DNA of 64,000 nt from the NCBI RefSeq assembly GCF_900105165.1, contig NZ_LT629740.1, positions 806,001 through 870,000 of the forward strand, written 5' to 3'. Under the pieces are notes generated by a model. The model was not told where the DNA came from. It searched no databases and worked only from the letters and a program-made list of their open reading frames with translations. Shown one piece after another: positions 44,937 through 55,220 of the stretch. Positions within the stretch are counted from its first letter, which is position 1. Each line of letters opens with the position of its first letter. The position numbers and the translations under genes are program-made. The DNA comes from Mucilaginibacter mallensis (GTDB lineage Bacteria; Bacteroidota; Bacteroidia; Sphingobacteriales; Sphingobacteriaceae).

Positions 44937-46556
44937 ATGTTTATGAAATCAATTCACAAAATTATAACCATCCTGTTATTTGCAGCCGCAATTGCCGGAT
45001 GTAAAAAGAGTTTCCTGGACCGTCCGTCTAACTCGCAGATCAGTTCTGCTAATTTTTACAAAAGCACTTCCGATTTACGGCTGGCTACGGCAAGCCTGTA
45101 CGGCGGTCAAACCTGGTGGCAATTTAGCAATGAGGCCTGGATACAAATTGGAGACATATTGAGCGGCACCGCCAGTTTTCCGTATAATGGCGATTTGGTG
45201 CAGTTTTTCACACGTACCGTTACCGGCTCAAATAATCTTATGACCTATGGCTGGGTTGGCTTATACAATTGTATAGGGCAATGTAATGGCGTTATTAATG
45301 CTATACAGCAACAGGCGTCTTCGTCCATTTCGGCAAAAGACAAAAATGCGGCTATAGCCGAGGCAAGGTTTATGCGTGCCGTAGCTTATTATCACCTGGC
45401 GGTTTATTGGGGTGCGGTGCCAATTATCGAAGATAACAGCAAACTGATAAAAAATCCGCTGCTTAACCGCAATATTGTTTCGGATGTCTATAAATTCGTT
45501 GCCAACGACCTGACTTATGCAGCAAATAATCTTCCAAAAACGGATGACAAAGGCCGGGTAACTACCTGGTCGGCTCAGGGGATGCTGGGCAAGGTGTATT
45601 TAACAATGGCGGGTTTAGGCCAAAGTGGCGGGCAGCGCGACCAGAAATTGCTTGATAGTGCCATAAAATATGCTGGCAACGTGTGTAAAAATAGCGGGTT
45701 ACAGCTTTTTGAGCAGAATGATCCAAACCATCAAGGATATTATGACTATTTCAGGCCGGTTAACAACGATAACCCTGAATCATTATTTTCTTTCCAATGG
45801 GTTGGGGGCACGGGTTATGGAAATGGCAACGCCATACAACTCTTTTTTTCGCCAAATTCAATCCTTACCCCTCAACGGGCAGGCGCATGGGAGCCCCTGC
45901 AGCCAACCTACGATTTATACCAGATGTATTCGGCTAAAGATACAATACGCCGCAAAGCTACCATTATGCTCACCGGGGATCATTATCCGGAATTAGATCA
46001 AGCCGATGGTGGTTATACGGCAACCCAGCCGGGCTTGAAGAAACACATTATTGGCAACGAAAAGGATAACAATTCGCCATCAATGGATGCCTGGTCAGAT
46101 ATTGAACACAATACAATTCTTAGATTGGCCGACGTGTACCTGGTGTATGCCGAGGCGATACTGGGTAATAATGCCAGTACGAGCGATGGGGATGCTATTA
46201 AGTATTTTAACCTGGTGCGGACAAGGGCCGGCGTTGATCCTGTAATGGTGCTGAACGCTACAACACTGCGTACGGAAAGAAGAGTTGAACTTGCTTTTGA
46301 AGGGCAATACTGGATAGACCTGGTTAGGTATTCTTATTATGATCCGGCTAACGCCGTCAAGTTCCTTAATGATCAGGATGTTCATCACGGCCGTATTTCG
46401 TTTACTTATGATCCTAAAACCAAAATTGCTACAAGGGATACAATTGCGCCGCCAATTACGCTTCCGGCAACCATAAGTTCATTTACGCTGCCAATTCCTT
46501 CATCCGAGTTGACGAGTGACCCCAAATTGACACAGCCGCCAGTACCCTACTATTAA
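44937..46556 (+). CDS. susD: SusD/RagB family surface glycan-binding lipoprotein
   Basis: A 539-aa protein with lipobox AIAGC (Cys near 22). N-terminal FLDRPSNSQISSANFYKSTSDLRLA, TPR-like helices with AIAEARFMRAVAYYHLAVYWGAVPIIED, and the C-terminal LADVYLVYAEAILGNNAS...YFNLVRTRAGVDP and RRVELAFEGQYWIDLVRY are family signatures. It lies 31 bases after susC. It forms the lid over the SusC barrel and binds the glycan. Confidence 0.97.
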   Translation: MFMKSIHKIITILLFAAAIAGCKKSFLDRPSNSQISSANFYKSTSDLRLATASLYGGQTWWQFSNEAWIQIGDILSGTASFPYNGDLVQFFTRTVTGSNNLMTYGWVGLYNCIGQCNGVINAIQQQASSSISAKDKNAAIAEARFMRAVAYYHLAVYWGAVPIIEDNSKLIKNPLLNRNIVSDVYKFVANDLTYAANNLPKTDDKGRVTTWSAQGMLGKVYLTMAGLGQSGGQRDQKLLDSAIKYAGNVCKNSGLQLFEQNDPNHQGYYDYFRPVNNDNPESLFSFQWVGGTGYGNGNAIQLFFSPNSILTPQRAGAWEPLQPTYDLYQMYSAKDTIRRKATIMLTGDHYPELDQADGGYTATQPGLKKHIIGNEKDNNSPSMDAWSDIEHNTILRLADVYLVYAEAILGNNASTSDGDAIKYFNLVRTRAGVDPVMVLNATTLRTERRVELAFEGQYWIDLVRYSYYDPANAVKFLNDQDVHHGRISFTYDPKTKIATRDTIAPPITLPATISSFTLPIPSSELTSDPKLTQPPVPYY

Positions 46557-46578
46557 TTTAATATTAAAATATATAATT

Positions 46579-48072
46579 ATGAAAAATAATTTAAACATCC
46601 GCTTGTATTTGTTGCCGCTATTCTTCGCGATGGTGGCTTTACTGCCAGCTTGTAAAAAAAACAATGAGGGTTCTTCTAACCCACCGGTAATTACAGGCGT
46701 TAGGAGTTATGTTGCTTCACCAAACGACACTGTTTTGACCAGTGCCATTCCAAACGGTCAATGGGTGGTGATAACCGGGCAGAATTTAAAAAGTGCAACC
46801 CGGATAGAATTTGACGGTGTGCCCGCAAATTTCAGTCCTGTATTATTGGCGGAAAATAGCGCTGTTGTGCAAATTCCCCAGATAACATTTTCAACTATTG
46901 ATACCAGCAAGCTTTATACCGTAAAGGTTACAACAACAGGGGGTTCCACCTCGTTTGCTTTCAAACTGGGTCCGCCAGCACCTGCCATTTGGGCTATTTC
47001 AGACGTATTTGCCAACCCGGGCGATTCGGTTTATCTTTTTGGTGCAAATTTAGTATTGGTTCAACACCTGGTATATGGGGGCACCCCAATCACAAAGTTT
47101 AAGACGAGCCTTAGTGGGGACTCCCTTGGCTTTTTGATGCCAGCATTAACTCCTACCAAACTAGTTACGGTAACCACTAAAGCTGGTATTGCCCTGGATA
47201 CCATAAATGCGAAGCCAATCATTGCGGCCATTTCCGACTGTAATCCCGACCTTGGTGATTCGGTTTATGTTTATGGTAGTTACCTTAAGACTATCCAGTC
47301 AATTTCTTTTGGCGGTGCTACTATTACAAATTTCACAGAAGGTCCACGTGGCATTTATGTTAAGTTTCTGGCTCCAGGTAAGTACAGCTACGCTAGTGGA
47401 CCAGTGACCATTGTTACCAGTTATGGAACGGTTTCTACTGTTTATAAAGTAAATACTCAAAATGGCGTTACTGCTGGTCTTTTAGGGGATTTTGAGTGGG
47501 GTGATAATTTTGGTTTTGGCTGGGGCTCAAATGAAAATTTAGTTGCTAACGTGGCCGATTTTAATGGTTCGATGGGAACAAATACTACTCAGTATATGGA
47601 ATTGAAGATTCCTGTTTTAGCCGGCGGTGCAAGTGTGTTCTTCCCATTGGGTAATTCTAATACGGGTAATCACTGGGTACCTGTGGCAAATATTACAGAT
47701 CCTCCTTCAAGCTGGGCTCTTCAATTTGAAATGAGTGTGGCTCACCCATGGAATGGAGGTACTCTTTATATTGAAACTACTTTTGCAGGTGACAGTTATG
47801 TTGCGCGTTATGAGCCATGGAAAATTCCTGGTTCAAATGTTACCAAAGCTTTTATAACGAAAGGTTGGGAAACCGTAACTATTCCTTTATCTGCCTTCAA
47901 ATCAAAAGTTAACGAATTAGGGGATGGTGTATCAATTACTCAAATAAGCGATTTATTAGGGCCTACTGGTGCGAGTAGTTATAATATGTACCTTGAAAAT
48001 TTCGATTCTTCGTCAACTGCAACTGACTTTTATGCCGCTATTGACAATATTAGGTGTGTGAAAATTAAATAG
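46579..48072 (+). CDS. IPT/TIG-domain surface glycan-binding protein (SGBP-B type)
   Basis: A 497-aa lipoprotein (LLPACKKN, Cys near 25). Residues about 36-290 contain three IPT/TIG-like Ig domains (VVITGQNLKSATRIEFDGVPA; VYLFGANLVLVQHLVYGG; VYVYGSYLKTIQSISFGG). Residues about 295-497 form a beta-sandwich (LGDFEWGDNFGFGWG...FYAAIDNIRCVKIK) like the terminal glycan-binding domain of xyloglucan-type SGBPs. It sits in the usual third place after SusC/SusD. It captures polysaccharide at the cell surface. Confidence 0.88.
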   Translation: MKNNLNIRLYLLPLFFAMVALLPACKKNNEGSSNPPVITGVRSYVASPNDTVLTSAIPNGQWVVITGQNLKSATRIEFDGVPANFSPVLLAENSAVVQIPQITFSTIDTSKLYTVKVTTTGGSTSFAFKLGPPAPAIWAISDVFANPGDSVYLFGANLVLVQHLVYGGTPITKFKTSLSGDSLGFLMPALTPTKLVTVTTKAGIALDTINAKPIIAAISDCNPDLGDSVYVYGSYLKTIQSISFGGATITNFTEGPRGIYVKFLAPGKYSYASGPVTIVTSYGTVSTVYKVNTQNGVTAGLLGDFEWGDNFGFGWGSNENLVANVADFNGSMGTNTTQYMELKIPVLAGGASVFFPLGNSNTGNHWVPVANITDPPSSWALQFEMSVAHPWNGGTLYIETTFAGDSYVARYEPWKIPGSNVTKAFITKGWETVTIPLSAFKSKVNELGDGVSITQISDLLGPTGASSYNMYLENFDSSSTATDFYAAIDNIRCVKIK

Positions 48073-48077
48073 CCTAC

Positions 48078-48112
48078 AGCCCCACGGCAGCAGTTGCTGT
48101 GGGGCTTTTTTT
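48078..48112 (+). terminator. Rho-independent terminator after the SGBP gene
   Basis: AGCCCCACGGCA pairs with TGCTGTGGGGCT around a short loop, followed by TTTTTT. It ends the susC-susD-SGBP transcript, perhaps partially. Confidence 0.9.
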
Positions 48113-48292
48113 ACCAATCGAAAGCATTGGATTCGCTAAACGGAGCAGGATTTTAGAGCCACGAAATTAACAGTAAAAAGATCAACGTACAATAGAGCCT
48201 CTATCATTGCAGGCGACAAAAAGATATCATACCGATATTTTTTAGTGCGGGTGGATATTTATGCGATTTTTTAATTAAATAATAGAACAAAA

Positions 48293-49771
48293 ATGAAAAA
48301 AAACTATTTTTTTAGATCCGTAGTATTTCTTACTGCGATCATTATACTTTTCGCCTGCAAAAAGGCGAAAAATATGACACCGGAACTCACGGTTAGCGTG
48401 TCGACTATGAGTTTTGCGCCTGAAGGAGGAAGCCAGGACATAACCGTTACCAGCAATGCTGCCTGGAGCGTAAGCAACCCTGCTTCGTCATGGCTGCAAT
48501 TAAGCGCAACTTCCGGTAACAGCGGTAGTACCGTTATTCATGTGACAGCGACATCGCCAAATGGCACGGGCGCTACCCAGTCGGCAATTTTTGAAATAAG
48601 TGCGTCAAACGGGCAGGCAAGAAGGGTAACGGTTACCCAGGCCCCCACCATATACCCAGGTTATAATACATCGCCCATAGCGCCAGACATGACCGGAGTG
48701 ACCAGTAATGCCGTGCAACTGGCTGCAAAAATGGCAACGGGAATGGGAATGAATTTTGGCAATACCATGGACTCCCCGAACGAAGGTGATTGGGTGTCTG
48801 GTAAAATTACCGACGCGCAGGTGAAATTTGTAAAACAAATAGGTTTCACTGCTGTACGGATTCCCTGTAACTGGGTTTGGACTCATTTAAGCGATCGGTC
48901 AAAGGCAACAATTGACCCTGCATGGCTTGCGCGGGTGAAACAAGTGGTTGGATATTGTGTGGCTAATGGTGTGTATGTGATAATAAATGCTCACGCGGAT
49001 CTTGGCTGGCTGGAACAAAATGTCAATGCCACAAAGAAAGATTCCGTTAATGCAATGCAAAAGGCGATTTGGGAGCAGATTGCTACAACCTTGCGTGATT
49101 TTGATGAGCACCTTTTATTTGCCAGCACGAATGAACCTCAGGCTGATAATGCCGAGCAGATGGCCATACTCAATGGTTATCACGAAACATTCATCAATGC
49201 AGTTCGCTCTACCGGAGGCAGGAACAGTTACCGGGTGCTGGTTGTGCAGGGGCCCCACGCTGATCCTACTAAAACTGCTACTTTGATGACTAGTCTTCCT
49301 ACCGACCCGGTACCTAACAAGTTGATGGTCGAGGTGCATGACTACACACCTGCTGGATTTACGATACTAACGGATGGAGATGCAAGCTGGGGCAACATGA
49401 TTTACTATTGGGGGGCTGGGAATGTTTCTACTATTGAGCCATCGCGCAACGCCACCCCTGGATCAGGAGACGAGAGTGCGATCACTACTGAGTTACAAGG
49501 GATAAAACAGAATTTTGTTGACAAAGGTATCCCTGTGATTCTGGGTGAATATGCGGCCCCGAGGAGAAATAATCCCAACGAGCCTATGCCTAAGGATACG
49601 TTGGTGAGCAACAGGTCTGTGGATTACTGGAACACTTTTATGACCAAAACGGCTAAAACGGATGGTCTCCTGCCATTTTATTGGGAGGTAGGGAATATGT
49701 TAGACAGGGCTAATAATGTGGTAATAGACCAGCGTACGTATAATGCCCTTGTGGCTGGATATAAACAGTAA
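48293..49771 (+). CDS. BACON-domain GH5 endo-glycanase, surface lipoprotein
   Basis: A 492-aa protein with lipobox LFACKK (Cys22). Residues about 30-117 are a BACON domain (SFAPEGGSQDITVTSNAAWSV). The GH5 barrel runs from about 135: GMGMNFGNTMD, GFTAVRIPCNW, GVYVIINAHADLGWLE, acid/base Glu281 in STNEP, and nucleophile Glu419 in ILGEYAA. Same architecture as BACON-GH5 surface endo-xyloglucanases of Bacteroides, but the subfamily is uncertain, so beta-glucan, mannan or xyloglucan cleavage are all possible. It cuts the backbone outside the cell. Confidence 0.9.
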   Translation: MKKNYFFRSVVFLTAIIILFACKKAKNMTPELTVSVSTMSFAPEGGSQDITVTSNAAWSVSNPASSWLQLSATSGNSGSTVIHVTATSPNGTGATQSAIFEISASNGQARRVTVTQAPTIYPGYNTSPIAPDMTGVTSNAVQLAAKMATGMGMNFGNTMDSPNEGDWVSGKITDAQVKFVKQIGFTAVRIPCNWVWTHLSDRSKATIDPAWLARVKQVVGYCVANGVYVIINAHADLGWLEQNVNATKKDSVNAMQKAIWEQIATTLRDFDEHLLFASTNEPQADNAEQMAILNGYHETFINAVRSTGGRNSYRVLVVQGPHADPTKTATLMTSLPTDPVPNKLMVEVHDYTPAGFTILTDGDASWGNMIYYWGAGNVSTIEPSRNATPGSGDESAITTELQGIKQNFVDKGIPVILGEYAAPRRNNPNEPMPKDTLVSNRSVDYWNTFMTKTAKTDGLLPFYWEVGNMLDRANNVVIDQRTYNALVAGYKQ

Positions 49772-49799
49772 TGTTGGATTAAAGCTTTTTCTGGAATAG

Positions 49800-49834
49800 C
49801 GGTACTGTGAACAGATTACACAGTACCGTTTTCT
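49800..49834 (+). terminator. Rho-independent terminator after GH5
   Basis: A 10-bp stem CGGTACTGTG/CACAGTACCG with a 9-base loop is followed by TTTTCTT. Confidence 0.85.
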
Positions 49835-49885
49835 TGACGTATATGATTGGTATTGATTGTGAAAATATAAATTAAACTAACAAAA

Positions 49886-51697
49886 ATGAACTATATAATA
49901 AATATGAGAAAGGGTCATGGGATATTTTTAGGCTTGCTATTTTTGGTCCCATTGCTTTCTTTTTCCTGTAATAAGAAACAGGTTGCGCCTCAACCTCAAT
50001 TCACTGTTTCTTCCGCGCAAGTTGTTTTTGAGTCGGAAGGCAGTAGTTCTAATGTTTCTATCACCAGCAATGGTAATTGGACAGCGACATCCAATAGCTC
50101 AACTATATGGTTCACGATAAGTCAGGCATCGGGAGGCTCGGGCAATGTTACGCTTAAATTAACCGCGAGCGCTAACAACACGGGGGCTGGCCGCGAGGCG
50201 ATAGTGACTATCAAAGCTTCGAATGGTGATGCCACGCAAATTGAAGTTTCACAGCCAGATAATCAAAATCTGTTAGCAAAATTCGCAATGGTTTCGCCGA
50301 AACTTTTCACCAATAATGGGAATCCTTTATTAGATTTTATGTTTACGGCCGACCCAACAGCTATAGAATACAATGGAAGAGTTTATGTGTACACCACGAA
50401 TGATCAACAACAGTATGACACGGTAGGACCGGGTGGGAAAAATAATTACGGGTATATCCGTACACTGGTCATGATGTCTTCCGCTGATATGGTCAACTGG
50501 ACTTATCATGGCGTCATAAATACAGCAAAGCTGGCGCCATATACTTATGCGTCCTGGGCGCCTTCCATTGAATCCAGAATGGAAACAGATGGTAAAACGC
50601 ATTTCTATATGTATTATTCCAATAGCGGTACTGCCACAGCCATGCTTACTTCCACCTCTCCCGTTGGCCCCTGGAAAGACCCATTAGGAAAGAACATAGT
50701 CGACACCAAAACCCCCGGTGTGGATGTCGATAATCCATTCGATCCCGGAGTTTTGATTGACGGCCAAGGTACAGGCTGGCTGGTTTTTGGAGCCGGCGCG
50801 GAAAAAACACCCTATCTGCCGGACAATGCCAGAATCTTCAAATTAGGACCAGATATGATCAGTTTGGCCGGCAGTATTTCTAAGATACCCGCTCCTTATT
50901 TTAATGAGGCCAGCGACCTTAACTTTATCAATGGAACCTGGGTTTATAGCTATTGTACGAATTGGGATGCACGCAATGTATGGCCTTATAGCAATATTGC
51001 TAAACCAAGCGCCGCCTGCATATCTTATATGACGAGTAAAGCACCCTTAGATTCGAATAGTTGGCAGTATGGCGATAATTACTTTAGGAATCCTGGCGAA
51101 AACGTGGGTGATAACGTGGGTCCTTTGACAAACAATCACTCTCACTTGTTCACGTTTCAAGGGAAATGGTATTTTGCTTACCATGCCATGTATTTACAGA
51201 ATTATTTTAACACTACGGGTGGTTTTCGTAATGTGGGTATCGAGGAAGCATCGGTGAATACAGCTAATGGCGTGAACATCCCCATGATCAACGCCACCTT
51301 TAAAGGTCCGTCACAAACTCAGCTATTAAATCCGTTCGTTCTGCAGCAAGCAGAAACCACTGCAGGCACTTCGGGGCATGTCAAGTTCGATACTGCTGGT
51401 ATTGTTGGTAATATGGTTGCCAAAGGACAAATAGATAAACAAGTTCTCATGGTCCGGGGAGCCGATTTTAGCAAACAGATTCCTTCCAAATTCGAAGCCA
51501 GGGTGAAAGGAACAGGTCAAATTGATGTTTATGTAAATAGTCTTGCCGGCCCAGCTCTTGTTTCCCTTAAGTGTGATGTGAAGAACTGGACTACGCTCTC
51601 ACAGCAAATAACACAGAAGATACCTAATGGAGCAGGGAATATCTATTTTGTATTTTATGGAGACGGTTTTTTGTTTGATGATTGGCAATTCGAGTAA
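49886..51697 (+). CDS. BACON-domain GH43 enzyme with C-terminal CBM6-like domain, lipoprotein
   Basis: A 603-aa protein; the start could also be the ATG at 49904. Lipobox LLSFSC (Cys28). BACON domain at about 38-125. GH43 catalytic acids: Asp156 in FTADPTA, Asp286 in NPFDPGV and Glu341 in FNEASDLNF. Residues about 480-603 form a CBM6-like module (LQQAETTAGTSG ... FLFDDWQFE). Expected surface arabinofuranosidase, xylosidase or related enzyme. Own terminator-bounded unit after GH5. Confidence 0.9.
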   Translation: MNYIINMRKGHGIFLGLLFLVPLLSFSCNKKQVAPQPQFTVSSAQVVFESEGSSSNVSITSNGNWTATSNSSTIWFTISQASGGSGNVTLKLTASANNTGAGREAIVTIKASNGDATQIEVSQPDNQNLLAKFAMVSPKLFTNNGNPLLDFMFTADPTAIEYNGRVYVYTTNDQQQYDTVGPGGKNNYGYIRTLVMMSSADMVNWTYHGVINTAKLAPYTYASWAPSIESRMETDGKTHFYMYYSNSGTATAMLTSTSPVGPWKDPLGKNIVDTKTPGVDVDNPFDPGVLIDGQGTGWLVFGAGAEKTPYLPDNARIFKLGPDMISLAGSISKIPAPYFNEASDLNFINGTWVYSYCTNWDARNVWPYSNIAKPSAACISYMTSKAPLDSNSWQYGDNYFRNPGENVGDNVGPLTNNHSHLFTFQGKWYFAYHAMYLQNYFNTTGGFRNVGIEEASVNTANGVNIPMINATFKGPSQTQLLNPFVLQQAETTAGTSGHVKFDTAGIVGNMVAKGQIDKQVLMVRGADFSKQIPSKFEARVKGTGQIDVYVNSLAGPALVSLKCDVKNWTTLSQQITQKIPNGAGNIYFVFYGDGFLFDDWQFE

Positions 51698-51962
51698 TTC
51701 CGGTTGCTGGTTTATTGATGCTATATATAAGTAGATGTTCGATCAAAACGGGCTGGTACTGCCGATTCGGTGAAACCGTTAAGCTTTTCTTTTGGGAGCC
51801 GGAGGCAAATAAATGTTGATTCAGCAACCCGTGAATTATTTGAGACAATGACACTTAAAACTGCCGGTATCATGAATAAGAGTTTATTCGTGATACTGGC
51901 ATAATTCCGCAAGTTCAAACTAATATATTCAATTAGCTCTAAAGTGTATTAAAAAAAGGAAT

Positions 51963-52193
51963 ATGGAAGATCAAATTATTTCAAAAGCGCCGGAATTAGA
52001 TGAAAGTGAAATTAAAGATTTGATAGAGAATTTTGATACGATTGGTATTTTGCTTAAGGAGCACCCTGCTTTCTTCAGTAACCCTATCTCAACGCCTGAA
52101 TCGAAAAAAATGTGTAACGAGGGCTTGGTACTTATTAAGAACTTCACTCAAAAATGTTTAAAACATTATGGGATGCGTTACCTTTCAAAATGA
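51963..52193 (+). CDS. Small hypothetical protein, 76 aa
   Basis: A helical, acidic N-terminal half (ESEIKDLIENFDTIGILLKEHP). No signal or known domain. It overlaps the next small gene by 40 bases. It lies in a decayed-looking part of the island between the GH43 gene and a broken HTCS, so it may be a remnant. Confidence 0.4.
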   Translation: MEDQIISKAPELDESEIKDLIENFDTIGILLKEHPAFFSNPISTPESKKMCNEGLVLIKNFTQKCLKHYGMRYLSK

Positions 52194-52447
52194 GATTTTC
52201 AACAATAGGTTTCATCATACTCAAAGTGATAAATAAAATATTGCCTGCAAATTATTTCAAGGCCAACAACACGCAGAACTTCCAGCATTATGAGATAAGT
52301 ATATTTTTTCAAGGGTACTTGCAAATTCCGGGCAATCTTTCGAAAGAGGGCTTCAAGAAAATTATATATGATAGAAAAACTTATGATTGGGAACTATTTA
52401 AAAATCAATTGGATGATTTGATTTTTAATCATAATACAAGGCATTAA
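52154..52447 (+). CDS. Small hypothetical protein, 97 aa
   Basis: One hydrophobic segment (STIGFIILKVINKIL, about residues 15-30), then a polar domain with YDRKTYDWELFKNQLDDLIF. The ATG at 52154 overlaps the preceding frame; an internal Met near residue 13 could be the start. No family recognised, and a remnant is possible. Confidence 0.4.
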   Translation: MFKTLWDALPFKMRFSTIGFIILKVINKILPANYFKANNTQNFQHYEISIFFQGYLQIPGNLSKEGFKKIIYDRKTYDWELFKNQLDDLIFNHNTRH

Positions 52448-52454
52448 TTAATAA

Positions 52455-52952
52455 ATGTTGTATAAAGAAATGAAAAAGAGAAGGGCCTTTAGAATACCTG
52501 ACAAGCTTCAGGAAACATATAAACGGGCTTTTGAGGGGCAGATAAAGGTGCATTTTGAACAGGTAGATGCACAAACAGGGAATGAGAAATTCTTGAGTGA
52601 ATTGATTGAGTATATCAAGCAGAATATATCAAACCCCAAGCTTTCTGTTGAAACAACCAGCCGTGAGATGAAAATGTGCCGGGTATCGCTGTATAAGAAA
52701 CTTAAAATGCTTACCGGTAAATCGCCTGTAGAATTTATACAGGCAATCCGCATGCAGAAAGCTGCCCATTTACTCGAAAGTACAGAAATGAAAATTAACA
52801 AGGTAGCAAGCGAAGTTGGGTTTGAAGCACCTCAATATTTCGCAAAGCTCTTTAAAAAGGAATACGATATCCTCTCCTCTGCTTACGTTCTTTTTATCCG
52901 TAAGGCTAAAACCCAGGGTAATATTAAATACTATGGGCTGGCCTGCGCCTAA
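52455..52952 (+). pseudogene. C-terminal remnant of a second HTCS/AraC-type regulator
   Basis: 165 codons. Residues about 45-145 (NEKFLSELIEYIKQNISNPKLSVE...MCRVSLYKKLKMLTGKSPVEFI...AAHLLESTEMKINKVASEVGFEAPQYFAKLFKKEYDI) form an AraC-type helix-turn-helix as at the end of HTCS proteins. The propeller, kinase and receiver parts are absent. The last 20 residues (LFIRKAKTQGNIKYYGLACA) do not fit the family and suggest a damaged 3' end. It implies the island once held, or fused with, a second regulated PUL. Confidence 0.75.
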
Positions 52953-53014
52953 AATAGCAGGGGTTAAAAAAAAGAATATGAACAATAAATTACAAACCAA
53001 ATTTTAAATAATCA

Positions 53015-55177
53015 ATGCGTATAAAATTTTTGATAGCACCCCTTGCCACATTATTCTTCTTCGGAAATGTTTCGGCCCAGAAAGCGAAACAGATGTCATT
53101 ACAGTATAAGATAGATTACATGCTTAAGAGAATGACACTCGAAGAAAAAATCAACATGCTGCATGGTAATGCCTTGTTTTCTTCAGGGGGAGTAAAACGT
53201 TTGGGTATCCCCGAACTAACGTGCGACGATGGCCCATTAGGTGTGCGCGAAGAAATAAAGCGCTTTGACTGGAACTCGGCAAACTGGACAACCGATTCGG
53301 CTACCTTTCTGCCAAACGGTTCAGCTATAGCAGCTACCTGGAACCCCGCATTGGCAAATAAATATGGGGTGGTTATAGGAGAGGAGGCCAATGCCCGTAA
53401 AAAGGATATTATGCTTGCACCGGCATTTAATATTTGCAGAATGCCGCTATGCGGGCGTACCTACGAGTATTATTCAGAAGATCCGTATCTGAACGCACAA
53501 TTAGCTGTACAGGCGGTTAAGGGCATCCAAAGCCAGCATGTGGCAGCCTGTATCAAACATTTCGCGGCAAATAATCAGGAAACAGACCGTAACATGATGA
53601 ATGCCATAGTTGACGAACGGGCATTACGCGAGATTTATTTCCCGGCCTTTAAGGCGGCAGTGCAACAGGGAAATGCTTACACCGTAATGTCAGCTTATAA
53701 CAAGCTAAATGGCTATTGGTGTTCGGAGAATGATTTTTTACTGAATAAAGTATTAAAAAAGGAATGGGGTTTTAAAGGTGTGGTTATGTCCGACTGGGCC
53801 GGCACACATCATACGGTAGCGGCGGCAAATGCCGGACTTGATATTGAAATGGGATCAAGCGGCCCGTATGATAAATGGTATTTTGCCGACCCTTTGCTTG
53901 CCGCGGTAAAAGCAGGCCAGGTTTCTGAAAAAACGATTGATGATAAAGTGAGGAGAATTTTATGGCTGATGTATCACACATCTATGAGCCAGAATCATCC
54001 CAAAGGAAGCATAGCCACCCCGGAGCATGGCAAAGCCGCTTATGAAATTGCCTCAGAGTCTGTTGTACTATTAAAAAACGATGCACATTTATTGCCTTTA
54101 AATACAGCTAACATTAAAAGCATTGCGGTCATCGGCGACAACGCGGTACGTACATTTGCTTTGGGCGGTTATGGTGCAGGGGTAAAGGCCCAGCACGAGA
54201 TAACAGCATTAGAGGGCATAAAATCAAGGTTCGGTAAAACAGCCAGCGTCACTTTTGCCCAGGGTTACAAGGCTAAGTATTTAGCGAACAATACTGACGC
54301 GCAAAATAGTGGTTATGATCAACCCGACCAAACCCTGATCGACCAGGCCGTGGCGCTTGCAAAAACAACCGACATTGCCATTTTGTGCATCGGTTCCAAT
54401 CGCGAGTTTGAAAGCGAAGGCCATGACCGTAAAAATCTTGAATTGCCTTTTGGAGAGCAGACATTGGTTGACGCAGTTACCGCTGCTAATCCTAATACCA
54501 TTATTGTGGTAATGGCAGGTGCTCCTTACGACCTTAATAAAATTAAAAAGTCAAATCATACCATTGTTTGGTCATGGTTTAACGGATCGGAAGCAGGGAA
54601 TGCACTGGCCGATGTTTTAAAAGGTGTAGTGAACCCATCCGGCAGGTTGCCTTTTACTTTCCCTGTCTCGTTAAACGACTCACCAGCTTCTGCCTTAAAT
54701 ACTTATCCGGGTAAGGACCTGACTGCTGAATATAAAGAGGGGATACTGGTTGGATATCGCTGGTATGATACTAAGAAAATTGATCCTTTATACTGTTTTG
54801 GTTATGGATTGTCGTATACCAATTTTACTTATACTGATTTGGCCACCAACAAGAAAACGTATAAAAAGGGGGATAAAATAACGGTATCCTTAAAGGTTAA
54901 AAATACAGGCAGTGTTGCCGGTAAAGAAGTTGTACAGCTTTACATCAGCAAACTAAACTCTTCGGTTTTGCGTCCTGGTAAAGAACTAAAGGCATTTAAA
55001 AAGATTATGATAGCACCGGGTCAAACGGCTCCTGTTTTAATAAACATAGCTATAAACGATCTCGCCTATTTTAACGATAAACTAAAAAATTGGGTGATTG
55101 AGCCTGGTCAATACAAAATACTGGCCGCTGCGTCATCAAGAGATATCAGGCAAACAGCAACGTTTAATATTAAGTAG
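53015..55177 (+). CDS. GH3 beta-glycosidase (beta-glucosidase/beta-xylosidase)
   Basis: A 720-aa protein with a signal peptide ending NVSAQ (22). The N-terminal barrel has LTCDDGPLGVR and KHFAANNQETDR; the nucleophile Asp260 is in VVMSDWAGTH. The (alpha/beta) sandwich (SVVLLKNDAHLLPL, VIGDNA) and a C-terminal fibronectin III-like domain (VSLKVKNTGSVAGKEVVQLYIS) complete the usual three-domain form. It removes beta-linked glucose or xylose from the ends of imported oligosaccharides. Confidence 0.95.
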   Translation: MRIKFLIAPLATLFFFGNVSAQKAKQMSLQYKIDYMLKRMTLEEKINMLHGNALFSSGGVKRLGIPELTCDDGPLGVREEIKRFDWNSANWTTDSATFLPNGSAIAATWNPALANKYGVVIGEEANARKKDIMLAPAFNICRMPLCGRTYEYYSEDPYLNAQLAVQAVKGIQSQHVAACIKHFAANNQETDRNMMNAIVDERALREIYFPAFKAAVQQGNAYTVMSAYNKLNGYWCSENDFLLNKVLKKEWGFKGVVMSDWAGTHHTVAAANAGLDIEMGSSGPYDKWYFADPLLAAVKAGQVSEKTIDDKVRRILWLMYHTSMSQNHPKGSIATPEHGKAAYEIASESVVLLKNDAHLLPLNTANIKSIAVIGDNAVRTFALGGYGAGVKAQHEITALEGIKSRFGKTASVTFAQGYKAKYLANNTDAQNSGYDQPDQTLIDQAVALAKTTDIAILCIGSNREFESEGHDRKNLELPFGEQTLVDAVTAANPNTIIVVMAGAPYDLNKIKKSNHTIVWSWFNGSEAGNALADVLKGVVNPSGRLPFTFPVSLNDSPASALNTYPGKDLTAEYKEGILVGYRWYDTKKIDPLYCFGYGLSYTNFTYTDLATNKKTYKKGDKITVSLKVKNTGSVAGKEVVQLYISKLNSSVLRPGKELKAFKKIMIAPGQTAPVLINIAINDLAYFNDKLKNWVIEPGQYKILAAASSRDIRQTATFNIK

Positions 55178-55220
55178 CAAGAGGAGGTTTTGTCGGGGTG
55201 ATTTCTTTAAAGTAAAATAA

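Noticed and set aside
51721..51918. Minus-strand 65-codon frame (and an opposite open frame) after the GH43 gene
   Set aside because: Both strands are open by chance or from an old remnant; no start context or family match is visible.
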